Shown piece by piece: positions 24,701 through 32,068 of a stretch of DNA of 38,030 nt (position 1 is its first letter; every line of letters starts with the position of its first letter). A program made the position numbers and the translations under genes. The notes below the pieces were generated by a model. That model had not been told where the DNA came from. It worked only from the letters and a program-made list of their open reading frames with translations, and searched no databases. This stretch comes from an uncultured Lachnospiraceae bacterium. Lineage in GTDB: Bacteria > Bacillota > Clostridia > Lachnospirales > Lachnospiraceae. The stretch covers positions 1 to 38,030 of the forward strand of contig ONHG01000024.1 in NCBI GenBank assembly GCA_900317585.1. Reading direction: 5' to 3'.

Positions 24701-26921
24701 TGCAGATGTGCCGGTAAGTATAGAGGTATCAGATGAGAATGCCACAGGAGTTGCATCAGGAATAAAGAACGTAAACTATACGGTAACAAATATGGGACAG
24801 CCGACACAGGATGGAACATTATATAGCTATGATAAGACAGCAGCGGGCTTAAAAGATCTGGAAAATCATGTAACAGAGCAATTTGACATAAGAGCGGATT
24901 CAAACAACAGTAATGAAGTGCGTATAGATGTTACCGCAACAGACAATGCAGGAACGGCATACACAGTAACAAAATACATAAAAATAGATACAACAGCACC
25001 AACAGTGCAGGTAAGCTATGACAATAACAGTGCAGATACATCATTTGGAGACACAGCATACTTCAAAGCACCGCGAACAGCAACCGTAAAAGTAACAGAG
25101 CGTAACTTTGATGCATCAAAGGTAGCAGCGGAAATAAAAGCCGCAGCAGGTAAGGCACCTGCTCTTTCAGACTGGAGCACAGAAGGTGGAAGCGGTAACG
25201 GTGATGATACAGTACATGTTGCCACAATATATTACGGACATGATGACGATTACACATTTGGAATCGGAGTAAAAGACATTGCGGGAAATGCCGCAGCAGG
25301 AGTGGATTATGCAAATTCGCTTGCACCGACAAAATTTACAATTGATACGACAGCACCTGTTATTTCGGTAGCATATGATAACAACAGTGCATCAAACGGA
25401 AACTATTATAATAAAAAGAGAATAGCAACTGTGACAATCACAGAGCACAATTTTGATACAAGCAGAATAGCACTGAGCATGACTGCGCAGGATGCAGGAA
25501 AATCAGTAGCAGCACCGGCATTTGGAAGCTGGTCAGATAATGGTGATATACATACGGCAACATTAAGCTTTGATGCGGATGCCACATATACATGGTCACT
25601 TGCATATACAGACAAAGCCGGCAATAAGGCAAAAGACCTTGCAAAGCAGGAGTTCTGCATAGATACGACAAAGCCTGTTGTAACAATCAACGGAGTAACC
25701 CCGGGCTCAGTAAACAATAATTCAGGAAACATGTCATTTGTAATAGAGTGCACAGATACTAATCTTGAATACTTTTCACCGGTGCTTACAGTTGAGGTAT
25801 ATGAAAATGGCAGATTCGTAAGAAAAACGATTACCGGAAATGTGATATCAATTACAAACGGACAACGTGTAGAGTTTAGAAATCTCAATGAGGATGGAGT
25901 GTATTCACTGACATGCCATGCACAGGATAAGGCCGAAAATTCTTATGAAACAGTCAATATTATAGATGCAGGCGGAAAGCAGGTGACAGAGACTGCAGGG
26001 CAGGGAGAAAAATTGATGGATTTCTCCATAAACAAAGGCGGTTCAATCTTCTCGCTGGATGACAATACGATGAAGCTTGTAAAGGATTACTATGTGCAGA
26101 AGGTATACCATGATGTGGTAGTCAGAGAGATAAATCCGGATGAAGTTACCAGCTGTACTGTCAAAGTAAATGGAAAAGCACTTAAGCAGGGAACAGACTT
26201 CAGTGTGAATAATGTAAGTGAAAGCGATGGCTGGCATAAGTACGAATATGTGATATCAAATGCGGTATTTGAAAAAGAGGGTCAGTACAATATCGTTGTG
26301 GAGACAAAGGACAAAGCAGATTCAGTTGCCTACAGTGATGTGAAGAGTGTAAATATTGAATTTATTGTGGACAAGACAGCACCTACATATACATTGACAG
26401 GTGTAGATGAAAACAATGAAAACTATATTGGCTCAAAGAATGCAGTATTGATGCCGAAGGATGATGGTGGAAAGCTTGGACGTGTAAAGATTACTGTAGT
26501 GGGCAAGGATGACAAAGAAAAAAAGGTTATCAAGGAAATGTCGGGAGACGATATGCTTGACTATCTGGACAAGCATGACGGAAAGATAGAGTTTGAAGTA
26601 CCTAAGGAGGTGCTCTCTGCAAAAGACGGTGATTCAAGGCTTATGGTAGAGTGTGCAGACTGTTCTGTTGACGAAGGTGGAAAGACCAATGAAGTGAAAA
26701 AAATATATGGTAAGGATACAGAAGCAGATACAGAGATTGCCGAAGATGATGTACCTATGGAATCAAATTCGTCAGATGTCAAATCAGTAGAAACAAACAA
26801 TGATAAGGCAGTATATATAATTGGAGCAATATTATTATTTGTACTTATAATTGCGATATTGATAATCGTTTATTATATGAGAAAAAAGATGAAAGAAAAG
26901 AAAGACAATGATGAGCAATAA
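21738..26921 (+). CDS. Giant Ig-repeat surface protein with C-terminal membrane anchor
   Basis: A 1727-residue exported protein, the first gene of the type VII cluster. Seen: a signal peptide with cleavage near VSA/D (residue 33), then about ten Ig-like modules, each opened by a (V/I)DxxxP linker, for example near residues 380, 501, 1083, 1202, 1308 and about 1540. Two neighbouring modules share SYDNNSADTS/AYDNNSASNG and TERNFDASKV/TEHNFDTSRI. One membrane segment (GAILLFVLIIAILIIVYY) lies near 1690-1713, followed by a basic cytoplasmic tail; there is no LPXTG signal. It overlaps the next gene by 14 bases. Its role is unknown: by position and topology it could replace the large EsaA/YueB subunit, or act as an adhesin. 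AGGAG is only 2 bases from ATG 21738 but 8 from the in-frame GTG at 21744, which may be the true start. Confidence 0.85.
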   Translation: MRVFNKKLNRLLAIMLASVMGATSLPATPVSADTPSSEYDISNDAASDDISDSKIPDERDSDNNATEEKQPQKLTVEYTPADDIYVGNKVVPVVKSDRADAAVDNLKYTVVEGKNLIEKDTDFASNGIWTAKDTGTVRIKVTKAEDDKYKSAEAEYTVTIKECDYSSMNNSLTGTMLQGTQFYVEAPTLSLASDNQAVYVVRKGDEWIEADKYQLMPQQGDNRQTLVIARKDKESGAITDIGSLQLDYKYDTQPPKITLNPKEDDKPAFTKDAVDYYGNVRKVDMNIHDVSLDDGSTQLWVKVDDREEFDVFDVDNAQKLIDAGIEYSDWIVTGADYSSCITFGTKADEEHKYQIIRMYAKDQAEHECNDTSSIEQPFYVDRKAPSGTIGYDADLIDEQNMVSQQASNVYGQLEDISGIKQAFYYVNKSDESGSILNDEQVKALDDSAWKPLELIEDTYDARYKYKINTSDLKDTSYNVYVKAQDNCNGETAFFSTSKLVVDTLPPELTVSQDTMTAADEKGWHKDDISYIVKADDSLSGIKSVEYTVFDGKRKIVSGQTVELDESGEGRITIPAAEQFNGIDLMLSVKATDYAGLKTEVKGDSFKFSMDSQSPDVSIEPEAGKNRKYFNDDVRIKTNVADSLSGVVSAKYQIVTDDQSVSDDEGAWNELDESGIINVSAEAYLDKKADVYVKAVDEAGNVTVADLTASGSQPFYIHKAAPAITVTYGTPEQPDPQCISSVKGTEYYRENRIATISVKENELFFDPDETKINVKVDGNEQTQSDAWSEKSYWVKTGEGAEAVYSKQLVFNAGHKYELSVSAKDLCGNSDNGFEIEGDKSAEFVIDVQSPTGNIRFDGLSTGMDTVWDLLLPKDKYEISRFAAKKVNIAGQLGDEHSGIKSAEYFVSAEDAIIDVDSIQEADWKTLDSLNEDGTFSEPIECENKNCVVYVRVTDLSGNVSYISTNGLVVDTCAPAISVITPETASGVYSADVPVSIEVSDENATGVASGIKNVNYTVTNMGQPTQDGTLYSYDKTAAGLKDLENHVTEQFDIRADSNNSNEVRIDVTATDNAGTAYTVTKYIKIDTTAPTVQVSYDNNSADTSFGDTAYFKAPRTATVKVTERNFDASKVAAEIKAAAGKAPALSDWSTEGGSGNGDDTVHVATIYYGHDDDYTFGIGVKDIAGNAAAGVDYANSLAPTKFTIDTTAPVISVAYDNNSASNGNYYNKKRIATVTITEHNFDTSRIALSMTAQDAGKSVAAPAFGSWSDNGDIHTATLSFDADATYTWSLAYTDKAGNKAKDLAKQEFCIDTTKPVVTINGVTPGSVNNNSGNMSFVIECTDTNLEYFSPVLTVEVYENGRFVRKTITGNVISITNGQRVEFRNLNEDGVYSLTCHAQDKAENSYETVNIIDAGGKQVTETAGQGEKLMDFSINKGGSIFSLDDNTMKLVKDYYVQKVYHDVVVREINPDEVTSCTVKVNGKALKQGTDFSVNNVSESDGWHKYEYVISNAVFEKEGQYNIVVETKDKADSVAYSDVKSVNIEFIVDKTAPTYTLTGVDENNENYIGSKNAVLMPKDDGGKLGRVKITVVGKDDKEKKVIKEMSGDDMLDYLDKHDGKIEFEVPKEVLSAKDGDSRLMVECADCSVDEGGKTNEVKKIYGKDTEADTEIAEDDVPMESNSSDVKSVETNNDKAVYIIGAILLFVLIIAILIIVYYMRKKMKEKKDNDEQ

Positions 26922-27888
26922 GATAATTACCTATGTATTTACATCACCATGTGGTGGTGTGGGAAAAACAACAATGTCTGTGGCATGCGCGAAAGCGCAT
27001 GCCCTTCAAGGCAGACGGATATTATATGTGAACTGTGATAATTTTGAAAAAGCACAGGATTATTTCAATGGAGAAAGCAATATTGAAACCACTGATGCAG
27101 GCGTTAAAATCTGGGAAACGATAGAATCGGAAAAAGATAAGACATATGATGAGATGATTGTAAATATGCCATTTCAGGGAAATGATACCGAGTTTAAAAT
27201 GATAAAAAATGCAGATGAGCTTATACTTATCAGCACGGCAACAAAGGAGGTAAATGACAGGCTGAAAAGATGTCTTGAGGTATTGCCGCCGGAGGAATAC
27301 GAAGACAGGCTATCCATATTATACAATAACTTTGATAACGAAAAATCAATAATGTTTGATGATTTCCCGGGGGTAGTACTGGGCGGAGCACCGCGGATTG
27401 AAGAAGCAGATATGCAGAGCGTTATAAATGTAATGACAGATATGAATTTCTTTAACATTCTGTCAAAAATAACAGCTGAGAAAGAACGCAAGCTGCATGA
27501 TGCACTTATGTATGGAGAGACTACTGTTCTGGAGGAAAGCCTTAATCCTGAGCTACAGCCGCAGATGGGAGAGACCACCGTACTTATGCATCCGTATCTG
27601 GTGAGAATGAAAAACGGTGAAAGAATTTCTATCAATAAAGCACATTTTCTGATAGGAAAAGAGCACAGCAGTGTGGACTATTTTGTGAGCGATAATGCAG
27701 CGGTCAGCAGAAGGCATGCGGAAATTGTGACAAAAAACTCAGATTTCTATATAGTGGACAAGCGTTCAACAAATCATACATATATCAATGGCATGATAAT
27801 TGCTGAGGAAACACCTGTCAGACTCAGAAACGGAGCACATATAAGACTGGGCAACGAAGATTTTGAATTCTGGGAGGAGTGTGTATGA
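26908..27888 (+). CDS. ParA/MinD-like ATPase fused to a C-terminal FHA domain
   Basis: A 326-residue cytoplasmic protein. The N-terminal part has a P-loop TSPCGGVGKTT (residues 12-22) and the MinD/CpaE-like order of strands (ILYVNCDNF, YDEMIVNMPF, ADELILISTAT). The signature Lys of the deviant Walker motif (KGGVGKT) is Cys15 here. Two copies of GETTVL follow at residues 203-208 and 221-226, then an FHA domain (about 243-320) with LIGK, the phosphothreonine-contacting SRRH and NHTYING. The family role would be membrane positioning plus recognition of a phosphorylated partner. The gene overlaps the Ig-repeat gene by 14 bases and the PP2C gene by 4 (ATGA), so translation is coupled. A second in-frame ATG follows at 26911. 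The localisation partner is unknown. Confidence 0.85.
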   Translation: MMSNKIITYVFTSPCGGVGKTTMSVACAKAHALQGRRILYVNCDNFEKAQDYFNGESNIETTDAGVKIWETIESEKDKTYDEMIVNMPFQGNDTEFKMIKNADELILISTATKEVNDRLKRCLEVLPPEEYEDRLSILYNNFDNEKSIMFDDFPGVVLGGAPRIEEADMQSVINVMTDMNFFNILSKITAEKERKLHDALMYGETTVLEESLNPELQPQMGETTVLMHPYLVRMKNGERISINKAHFLIGKEHSSVDYFVSDNAAVSRRHAEIVTKNSDFYIVDKRSTNHTYINGMIIAEETPVRLRNGAHIRLGNEDFEFWEECV

Positions 27889-28661
27889 GATTTGAAATAG
27901 CAGCTGACACGGACAGAGGAATCGTAAAAGAAACTAATCAGGATAGTCTGTTGGTAAAGTGCTTCTCAACATGCAAAGGAGACATGGCATTTGCAGTATT
28001 ATGTGACGGCATGGGCGGCTTATCGAAGGGTGAGCTGGCCAGTGCCACTGTAGTCAGAGCATTTGACAGATGGAGTGACGAGCAGCTGCCTGAGCTTTGC
28101 AAATCGTCGAACCCGGATATTGACAGTCTGATTCTGGAAAGACAGTGGGATGAAGTAATACAGCAGCAGAACGAAAAAATAAAAGCATATGGCAAAGCAC
28201 ATGCAGTAAACATGGGAACAACAGTGGTAGCGCTGCTTGTCACGCAAAAAGCCTACTACATTATAAACGTGGGTGATTCCAGAATATATAGCCTTTCAGA
28301 CCATATAGAAAGGCTTACGACAGACCAGACATATGTACAGCGGGAAATTATGAATGGAAATATGACACAGGAGCAGGCTATGAAAGACCCGCGAAGGAAT
28401 GTACTGCTGCAGTGTGTCGGGGCATCAGCAGAGGTAAAGCCGGAGTACAGGACCGGGGCAATGAAAAATGGAATGTCACTTCTGCTTTGTTCAGATGGCT
28501 TCAGGCATGAGGTATCAGAACCGGAAATCTATGAGATGCTGAAACCGGCAGCAGCTGTAGACGGGCAGAATATGCACGACAGACTGGAGCAGCTCATCAG
28601 ACTCAGCATGCAAAGAGGAGAGCGCGATAATATAACAGCAGCGCTCATAAAGGCACAGTAG
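27885..28661 (+). CDS. PP2C-type Ser/Thr protein phosphatase (PrpC/PstP-like)
   Basis: A 258-residue metal-dependent phosphatase expected to reverse phosphorylation by the next gene's kinase. All PP2C motifs are present: TDRGIVKETNQDSL, VLCDGMGGLSKGE, MGTTVVALLV, INVGDSRIYSL, MTQEQAMKDPRRNVLLQCVGA, LLLCSDGF and RDNITAALI, including the metal-binding aspartates. The start is ATG 27885, 7 bases after GGAGG and overlapping the previous stop as ATGA; a GTG at 27879 lies too close to the ribosome site. No membrane segment is present, so it acts in the cytoplasm. Phosphatase-kinase pairing is common in Firmicutes, but being placed inside a secretion cluster ties it to that system. Confidence 0.93.
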   Translation: MRFEIAADTDRGIVKETNQDSLLVKCFSTCKGDMAFAVLCDGMGGLSKGELASATVVRAFDRWSDEQLPELCKSSNPDIDSLILERQWDEVIQQQNEKIKAYGKAHAVNMGTTVVALLVTQKAYYIINVGDSRIYSLSDHIERLTTDQTYVQREIMNGNMTQEQAMKDPRRNVLLQCVGASAEVKPEYRTGAMKNGMSLLLCSDGFRHEVSEPEIYEMLKPAAAVDGQNMHDRLEQLIRLSMQRGERDNITAALIKAQ

Positions 28662-28670
28662 GAGGAACAG

Positions 28671-30368
28671 ATGCTTGAAATAGGCTCTTTAATTGACGGA
28701 AAATACAAGATACTAAACGAAGTTGGACACGGCGGAATGAGCGTTGTGTACCTGGCTATGAATGAAAGGGCAAACAAACAGTGGGCAATAAAAGAGGTCA
28801 GAAAGGATGGAGTAAAGGATTTTGAGGTGGTAAAGCAAAGTCTTGTTGCGGAGACCAATATGCTCAAAAAACTGAGTCATCCCAGTCTTCCTGATATTGT
28901 CGATGTCATAGATGAGGATGACAGATTCCTTATCGTAATGGATTATATAGAGGGAAATTCTCTCAAGACAGCATTGCAGGAGTATGGAGTCCAGTCGCAG
29001 AAAAATGTGATAAAGTGGGCCAAACAGCTATGCGATGTTCTTGGATATCTGCACTCACAGAACCCGCCAATCATATATCGTGATATGAAGCCGGCAAACA
29101 TAATGCTAAAGCCTGATGGAAATGTGGTGCTTATAGATTTTGGAACAGCAAGGGAATATAAGGAAAATAACATAGAGGATACAACATGTCTTGGCACGAT
29201 GGGATATGCTGCACCGGAACAGTTTGGTGGAATGGGGCAGACAGACGCGAGAACAGATATATATTGTCTGGGAGCCACAATGTATCATCTTGTTACGGGA
29301 ATGAATCCCTGTGAGCCACCTTACGAAATAAGGCCGATCAGAGAAATTGACCCAACATTGTCAGGTGGTCTTGAACGTATTATTACAAAGTGTACACAGC
29401 CGGATCCAAACAACAGATATCAGAGCGCAGCTGAGCTGATGTATGACCTTGAGCACTATACAGAGATTGATGACATGTATAGGAAGAATCTAAAGAGAAA
29501 GCTTGCGGTATTTATCACCACATCAGCTTTGACGATGCTGCTTGGAACAAGCACAGTATTAAGCTATTGTGCGGCAGAACACAAAAAAAATGAAAATTAT
29601 AATAGCATATTAAAAGAAGCGGATACCTATGACAATTATGACAATGGATATTACACGGCTATAGTCACCGACCCGACAAGGACGGAGGCATATCTTAAGC
29701 TGAATGACAAACTGACAGACGATTTTGTGCTGGACAGGGATGAGGCGCAGATATTGAACAGGCTGATGGTAGGTATAGATTGCAAGGACCACAATGGCCG
29801 GGTGCATACATATGATGTCATGGCAAAGCTGAAAGAAAAAAATCCAAAGGGATATGAGGATGTATGCTATAAGATTGGTGAAAGCTTTTTATTCTACTAC
29901 GAAATCAATGTGGAAAAAGACAGATACTCCAGTGCGGCGCAGTGGTTCAAGGAAGCGAAGGAGAATCATCCGGAGGCAGGAATATACTGTGAGATATCAG
30001 ATTGTCTGACATTGATTAGCCAGTATGATGGAGCAAAGATACAACAGACAGAAAAAACATATGAAGAATACGAAAAGCTATGGAAGCAAATAAATGAGCT
30101 ATATGCAAAATCAGAGGATTTTGACAGCATAGACGCAAAGATTCAGGTATGGAATGAGATAGATGATATAGTTGACACAAATATCACATCATTTATAGCA
30201 GTGACAGATAAGGATAAAGTTATGGATTTATTACATACGATAAAGGACAAAACAGAAAAGCTGGATAAATCCATAATGCGCGAGCAGATAACAGGATTGC
30301 AGGATAATATAGACAAAACAATTGAGAAGGCACAGAGCGTGAAGGAGGAAAACAAAGATGACTTATAA
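28671..30368 (+). CDS. Transmembrane Ser/Thr protein kinase with novel external domain
   Basis: A 565-residue Hanks-type kinase. The cytoplasmic domain (1 to about 270) is complete: Gly loop GHGGMSVVYLA, Lys40 in AIKEV, catalytic YRDMKPANIML (Asp near 137), IDFGTA, an activation segment rich in Thr (NNIEDTTCLGTMGYAAPEQ), and DIYCLGATMYHLVTG. One membrane segment (about 278-300) follows a basic KNLKRKL. The outer region of about 260 residues is helical and charged and has no PASTA repeats, unlike PrkC, so it senses something else, possibly the secretion apparatus or the Ig-repeat protein. AGGAGG is shared with the end of the PP2C gene (9-base gap). The next gene overlaps by 11 bases. Confidence 0.93.
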   Translation: MLEIGSLIDGKYKILNEVGHGGMSVVYLAMNERANKQWAIKEVRKDGVKDFEVVKQSLVAETNMLKKLSHPSLPDIVDVIDEDDRFLIVMDYIEGNSLKTALQEYGVQSQKNVIKWAKQLCDVLGYLHSQNPPIIYRDMKPANIMLKPDGNVVLIDFGTAREYKENNIEDTTCLGTMGYAAPEQFGGMGQTDARTDIYCLGATMYHLVTGMNPCEPPYEIRPIREIDPTLSGGLERIITKCTQPDPNNRYQSAAELMYDLEHYTEIDDMYRKNLKRKLAVFITTSALTMLLGTSTVLSYCAAEHKKNENYNSILKEADTYDNYDNGYYTAIVTDPTRTEAYLKLNDKLTDDFVLDRDEAQILNRLMVGIDCKDHNGRVHTYDVMAKLKEKNPKGYEDVCYKIGESFLFYYEINVEKDRYSSAAQWFKEAKENHPEAGIYCEISDCLTLISQYDGAKIQQTEKTYEEYEKLWKQINELYAKSEDFDSIDAKIQVWNEIDDIVDTNITSFIAVTDKDKVMDLLHTIKDKTEKLDKSIMREQITGLQDNIDKTIEKAQSVKEENKDDL

Positions 30369-30807
30369 TCTGTACAGGATGATATTTTACGTATCCTTCA
30401 CGGCATTTGCCATAATGCTTATAGCTTCAATAGTCATATTTATAGTGCTTGAAATACCGAAGGTCATAGGTGCACTTACAGGAAAATCTGCCCGGAAAGG
30501 AATTGCAGCAATTGTACAAAAGCAGACAGCGGGACATATTGACATAACATCGTCCGGTCCCATAGCACCGTCATATAACCTGGCAGGGGAGAATAAGAAA
30601 AAGCCGGGATATACACAAAAGATAGATGAAACTACTGTGCTGGCTGCACCGACAGAAGTATTGCAGGATGAAACCATAGTATTGGAAGATATAACCGAAA
30701 AGCTGCAGAAAACCAATATCAGGTTCGAAGTGACAAAGAAAATAGAATTTATACATACGACAGAATGTATCTCAGAAGGAATGGAAAATAGCGAATGTCC
30801 AAATTAA
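30358..30807 (+). CDS. Small bitopic membrane protein with repeated threonine motifs
   Basis: A 149-residue protein I do not recognise. Seen: one N-terminal membrane segment (about residues 8-32, rich in Ile and Phe) and a cytoplasmic tail. The tail holds DETTVLAAP (E91-L95) and DETIVLED (E105-L109). They match the GETTVL pair in the ATPase-FHA protein and resemble the ETT phosphorylation motifs of GarA/OdhI-type FHA partners. This makes it a candidate kinase substrate that recruits FHA proteins to the membrane. It overlaps the kinase gene by 11 bases and the next gene by 13. Its size and topology also recall EssA, but no sequence match is visible. Confidence 0.75.
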   Translation: MTYNLYRMIFYVSFTAFAIMLIASIVIFIVLEIPKVIGALTGKSARKGIAAIVQKQTAGHIDITSSGPIAPSYNLAGENKKKPGYTQKIDETTVLAAPTEVLQDETIVLEDITEKLQKTNIRFEVTKKIEFIHTTECISEGMENSECPN

Positions 30808-31790
30808 AAGTAAGCATAAAAAAATCGACCGTTACTGCCATGATGAAGGCAGGACGAAAGGAAAGAATAAATGAAACCGAACTAAGCCAGCTAGCCAGAA
30901 TAAAACCATGTGGAATCATGCATGTGACAAAAACAAAAAAAGACAGTGTCACATATACGTGCCCTGCAAATATAAATCTTACCGATAGATTGAAAAAAGC
31001 CGTAAGCAAATATGATTTCTTTTTTATGATGGAGCAGATAGTAATAATGGTTCAGGATGTATACAATAACGGACTGAACGTAAACAGTGTTCGTTTTAAT
31101 ATGGATGACGTATACATAAACGAGATGACAAAAGAGATGTATTTTATATATTTTCCGATAGTAGGAGGACAGGAAAGTGCAGATATTGTCGGATTTATAG
31201 AAAACATAATTTATACAATGACACCTGTTATCAATGAGGATACGAATTATATATCCAGATTTATGTATTATGTCAGGAGCTTTCACGGATTCAATGGTAA
31301 TGCGATAGAAAAATATATCTCACGCGAAGAGCGTGCAGTTGTGAACGTGCTGAAAAACACAGCAGTGACAATGCAGCAGACAATGCAGCAACAGATAATG
31401 CAGCAGGTAATGCAGGGCAGCATGGATGGAACTACAGTGTTGTCAGATGATGGCATATCCGTACAGCAGATACAGCAGATGCAACCGGTGAACTATCATT
31501 TTGCAAGTCTTACAAGGCAGGTAACAGATGAAAAGATAGAGCTTTGCAAACCGTCGTTTGTGCTGGGAAAGAATCCGGAAAAGTCAGATTATGCGGTAGC
31601 AGACAATACGAATATCAGCAGGGTGCATGCAGTGATAACCACGCGAAACGGGCGTTATTATGTAATGGACCAAAATTCTACCAATGGCACATTTATCAAT
31701 GGAAGGATAATAAAGGCGGGGCAGGAAACAGAGATATTACCGGGAGACTGTCTGATGTTAGCTAATGAGGAATTTATATTTAATGAATAG
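30795..31790 (+). CDS. DUF6382-like domain plus FHA protein, possible EssB counterpart
   Basis: A 331-residue protein without membrane segments. The first 190 residues look like the DUF6382 region that often precedes FHA domains; they contain FFFMMEQIVIMVQDVYNNGL, VRFNMDDVYINEMTKEMYFIYFPI and a helical tail. That layout also resembles the pseudokinase N-terminal domain of EssB/YukC, an inference from pattern only. A Gln/Met-rich linker follows, then GTTVLSDDG (residues 212-216 are GTTVL), then an FHA domain (about 250-331) with LGK, NISRVHAV and NSTNGTFINGR. The ATG lies inside the end of the previous gene (13-base overlap). The FHA should bind phosphothreonine, possibly the TTVL sites. Confidence 0.8.
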   Translation: MSKLKVSIKKSTVTAMMKAGRKERINETELSQLARIKPCGIMHVTKTKKDSVTYTCPANINLTDRLKKAVSKYDFFFMMEQIVIMVQDVYNNGLNVNSVRFNMDDVYINEMTKEMYFIYFPIVGGQESADIVGFIENIIYTMTPVINEDTNYISRFMYYVRSFHGFNGNAIEKYISREERAVVNVLKNTAVTMQQTMQQQIMQQVMQGSMDGTTVLSDDGISVQQIQQMQPVNYHFASLTRQVTDEKIELCKPSFVLGKNPEKSDYAVADNTNISRVHAVITTRNGRYYVMDQNSTNGTFINGRIIKAGQETEILPGDCLMLANEEFIFNE

Positions 31791-31810
31791 AAAAGTATTG
31801 GAGTGCGAAA

Positions 31811-32068
31811 ATGGATGAGAATGAAAAGAAAATAGTAAATTTTATAGACGAAATCAGGGGACAGACACACGAGTTGGAGATACCCCTAAATATATCTGCA
31901 AATACTTTAATAATAGCATTAAAAAGAGCATATGATTTAAATTTAGATGAGAATAATACTACAGAGTGTTATATGGCATGTGAATATCCAATAGCATTTT
32001 TAAAAGGGAACAGGACACTTGCAGATTTTGGAATCAGAAATGGTTCATCAATTATATTCAGGAGATAA
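31811..32068 (+). CDS. esaB: YukD/EsaB ubiquitin-like type VII secretion protein
   Basis: An 85-residue ubiquitin-fold protein. Seen: an N-terminal beta hairpin (IVNFIDEIRGQTHELEIPLN), the helix ANTLIIALKRAYDL, and the C-terminal TLADFGIRNGSSIIFRR typical of YukD/EsaB. In Staphylococcus aureus and B. subtilis it is a required cytoplasmic type VII component and usually lies next to essC, as here. GGAG precedes the ATG by about 9 bases. The stop shares one base with the essC ATG at 32068. Confidence 0.92.
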   Translation: MDENEKKIVNFIDEIRGQTHELEIPLNISANTLIIALKRAYDLNLDENNTTECYMACEYPIAFLKGNRTLADFGIRNGSSIIFRR

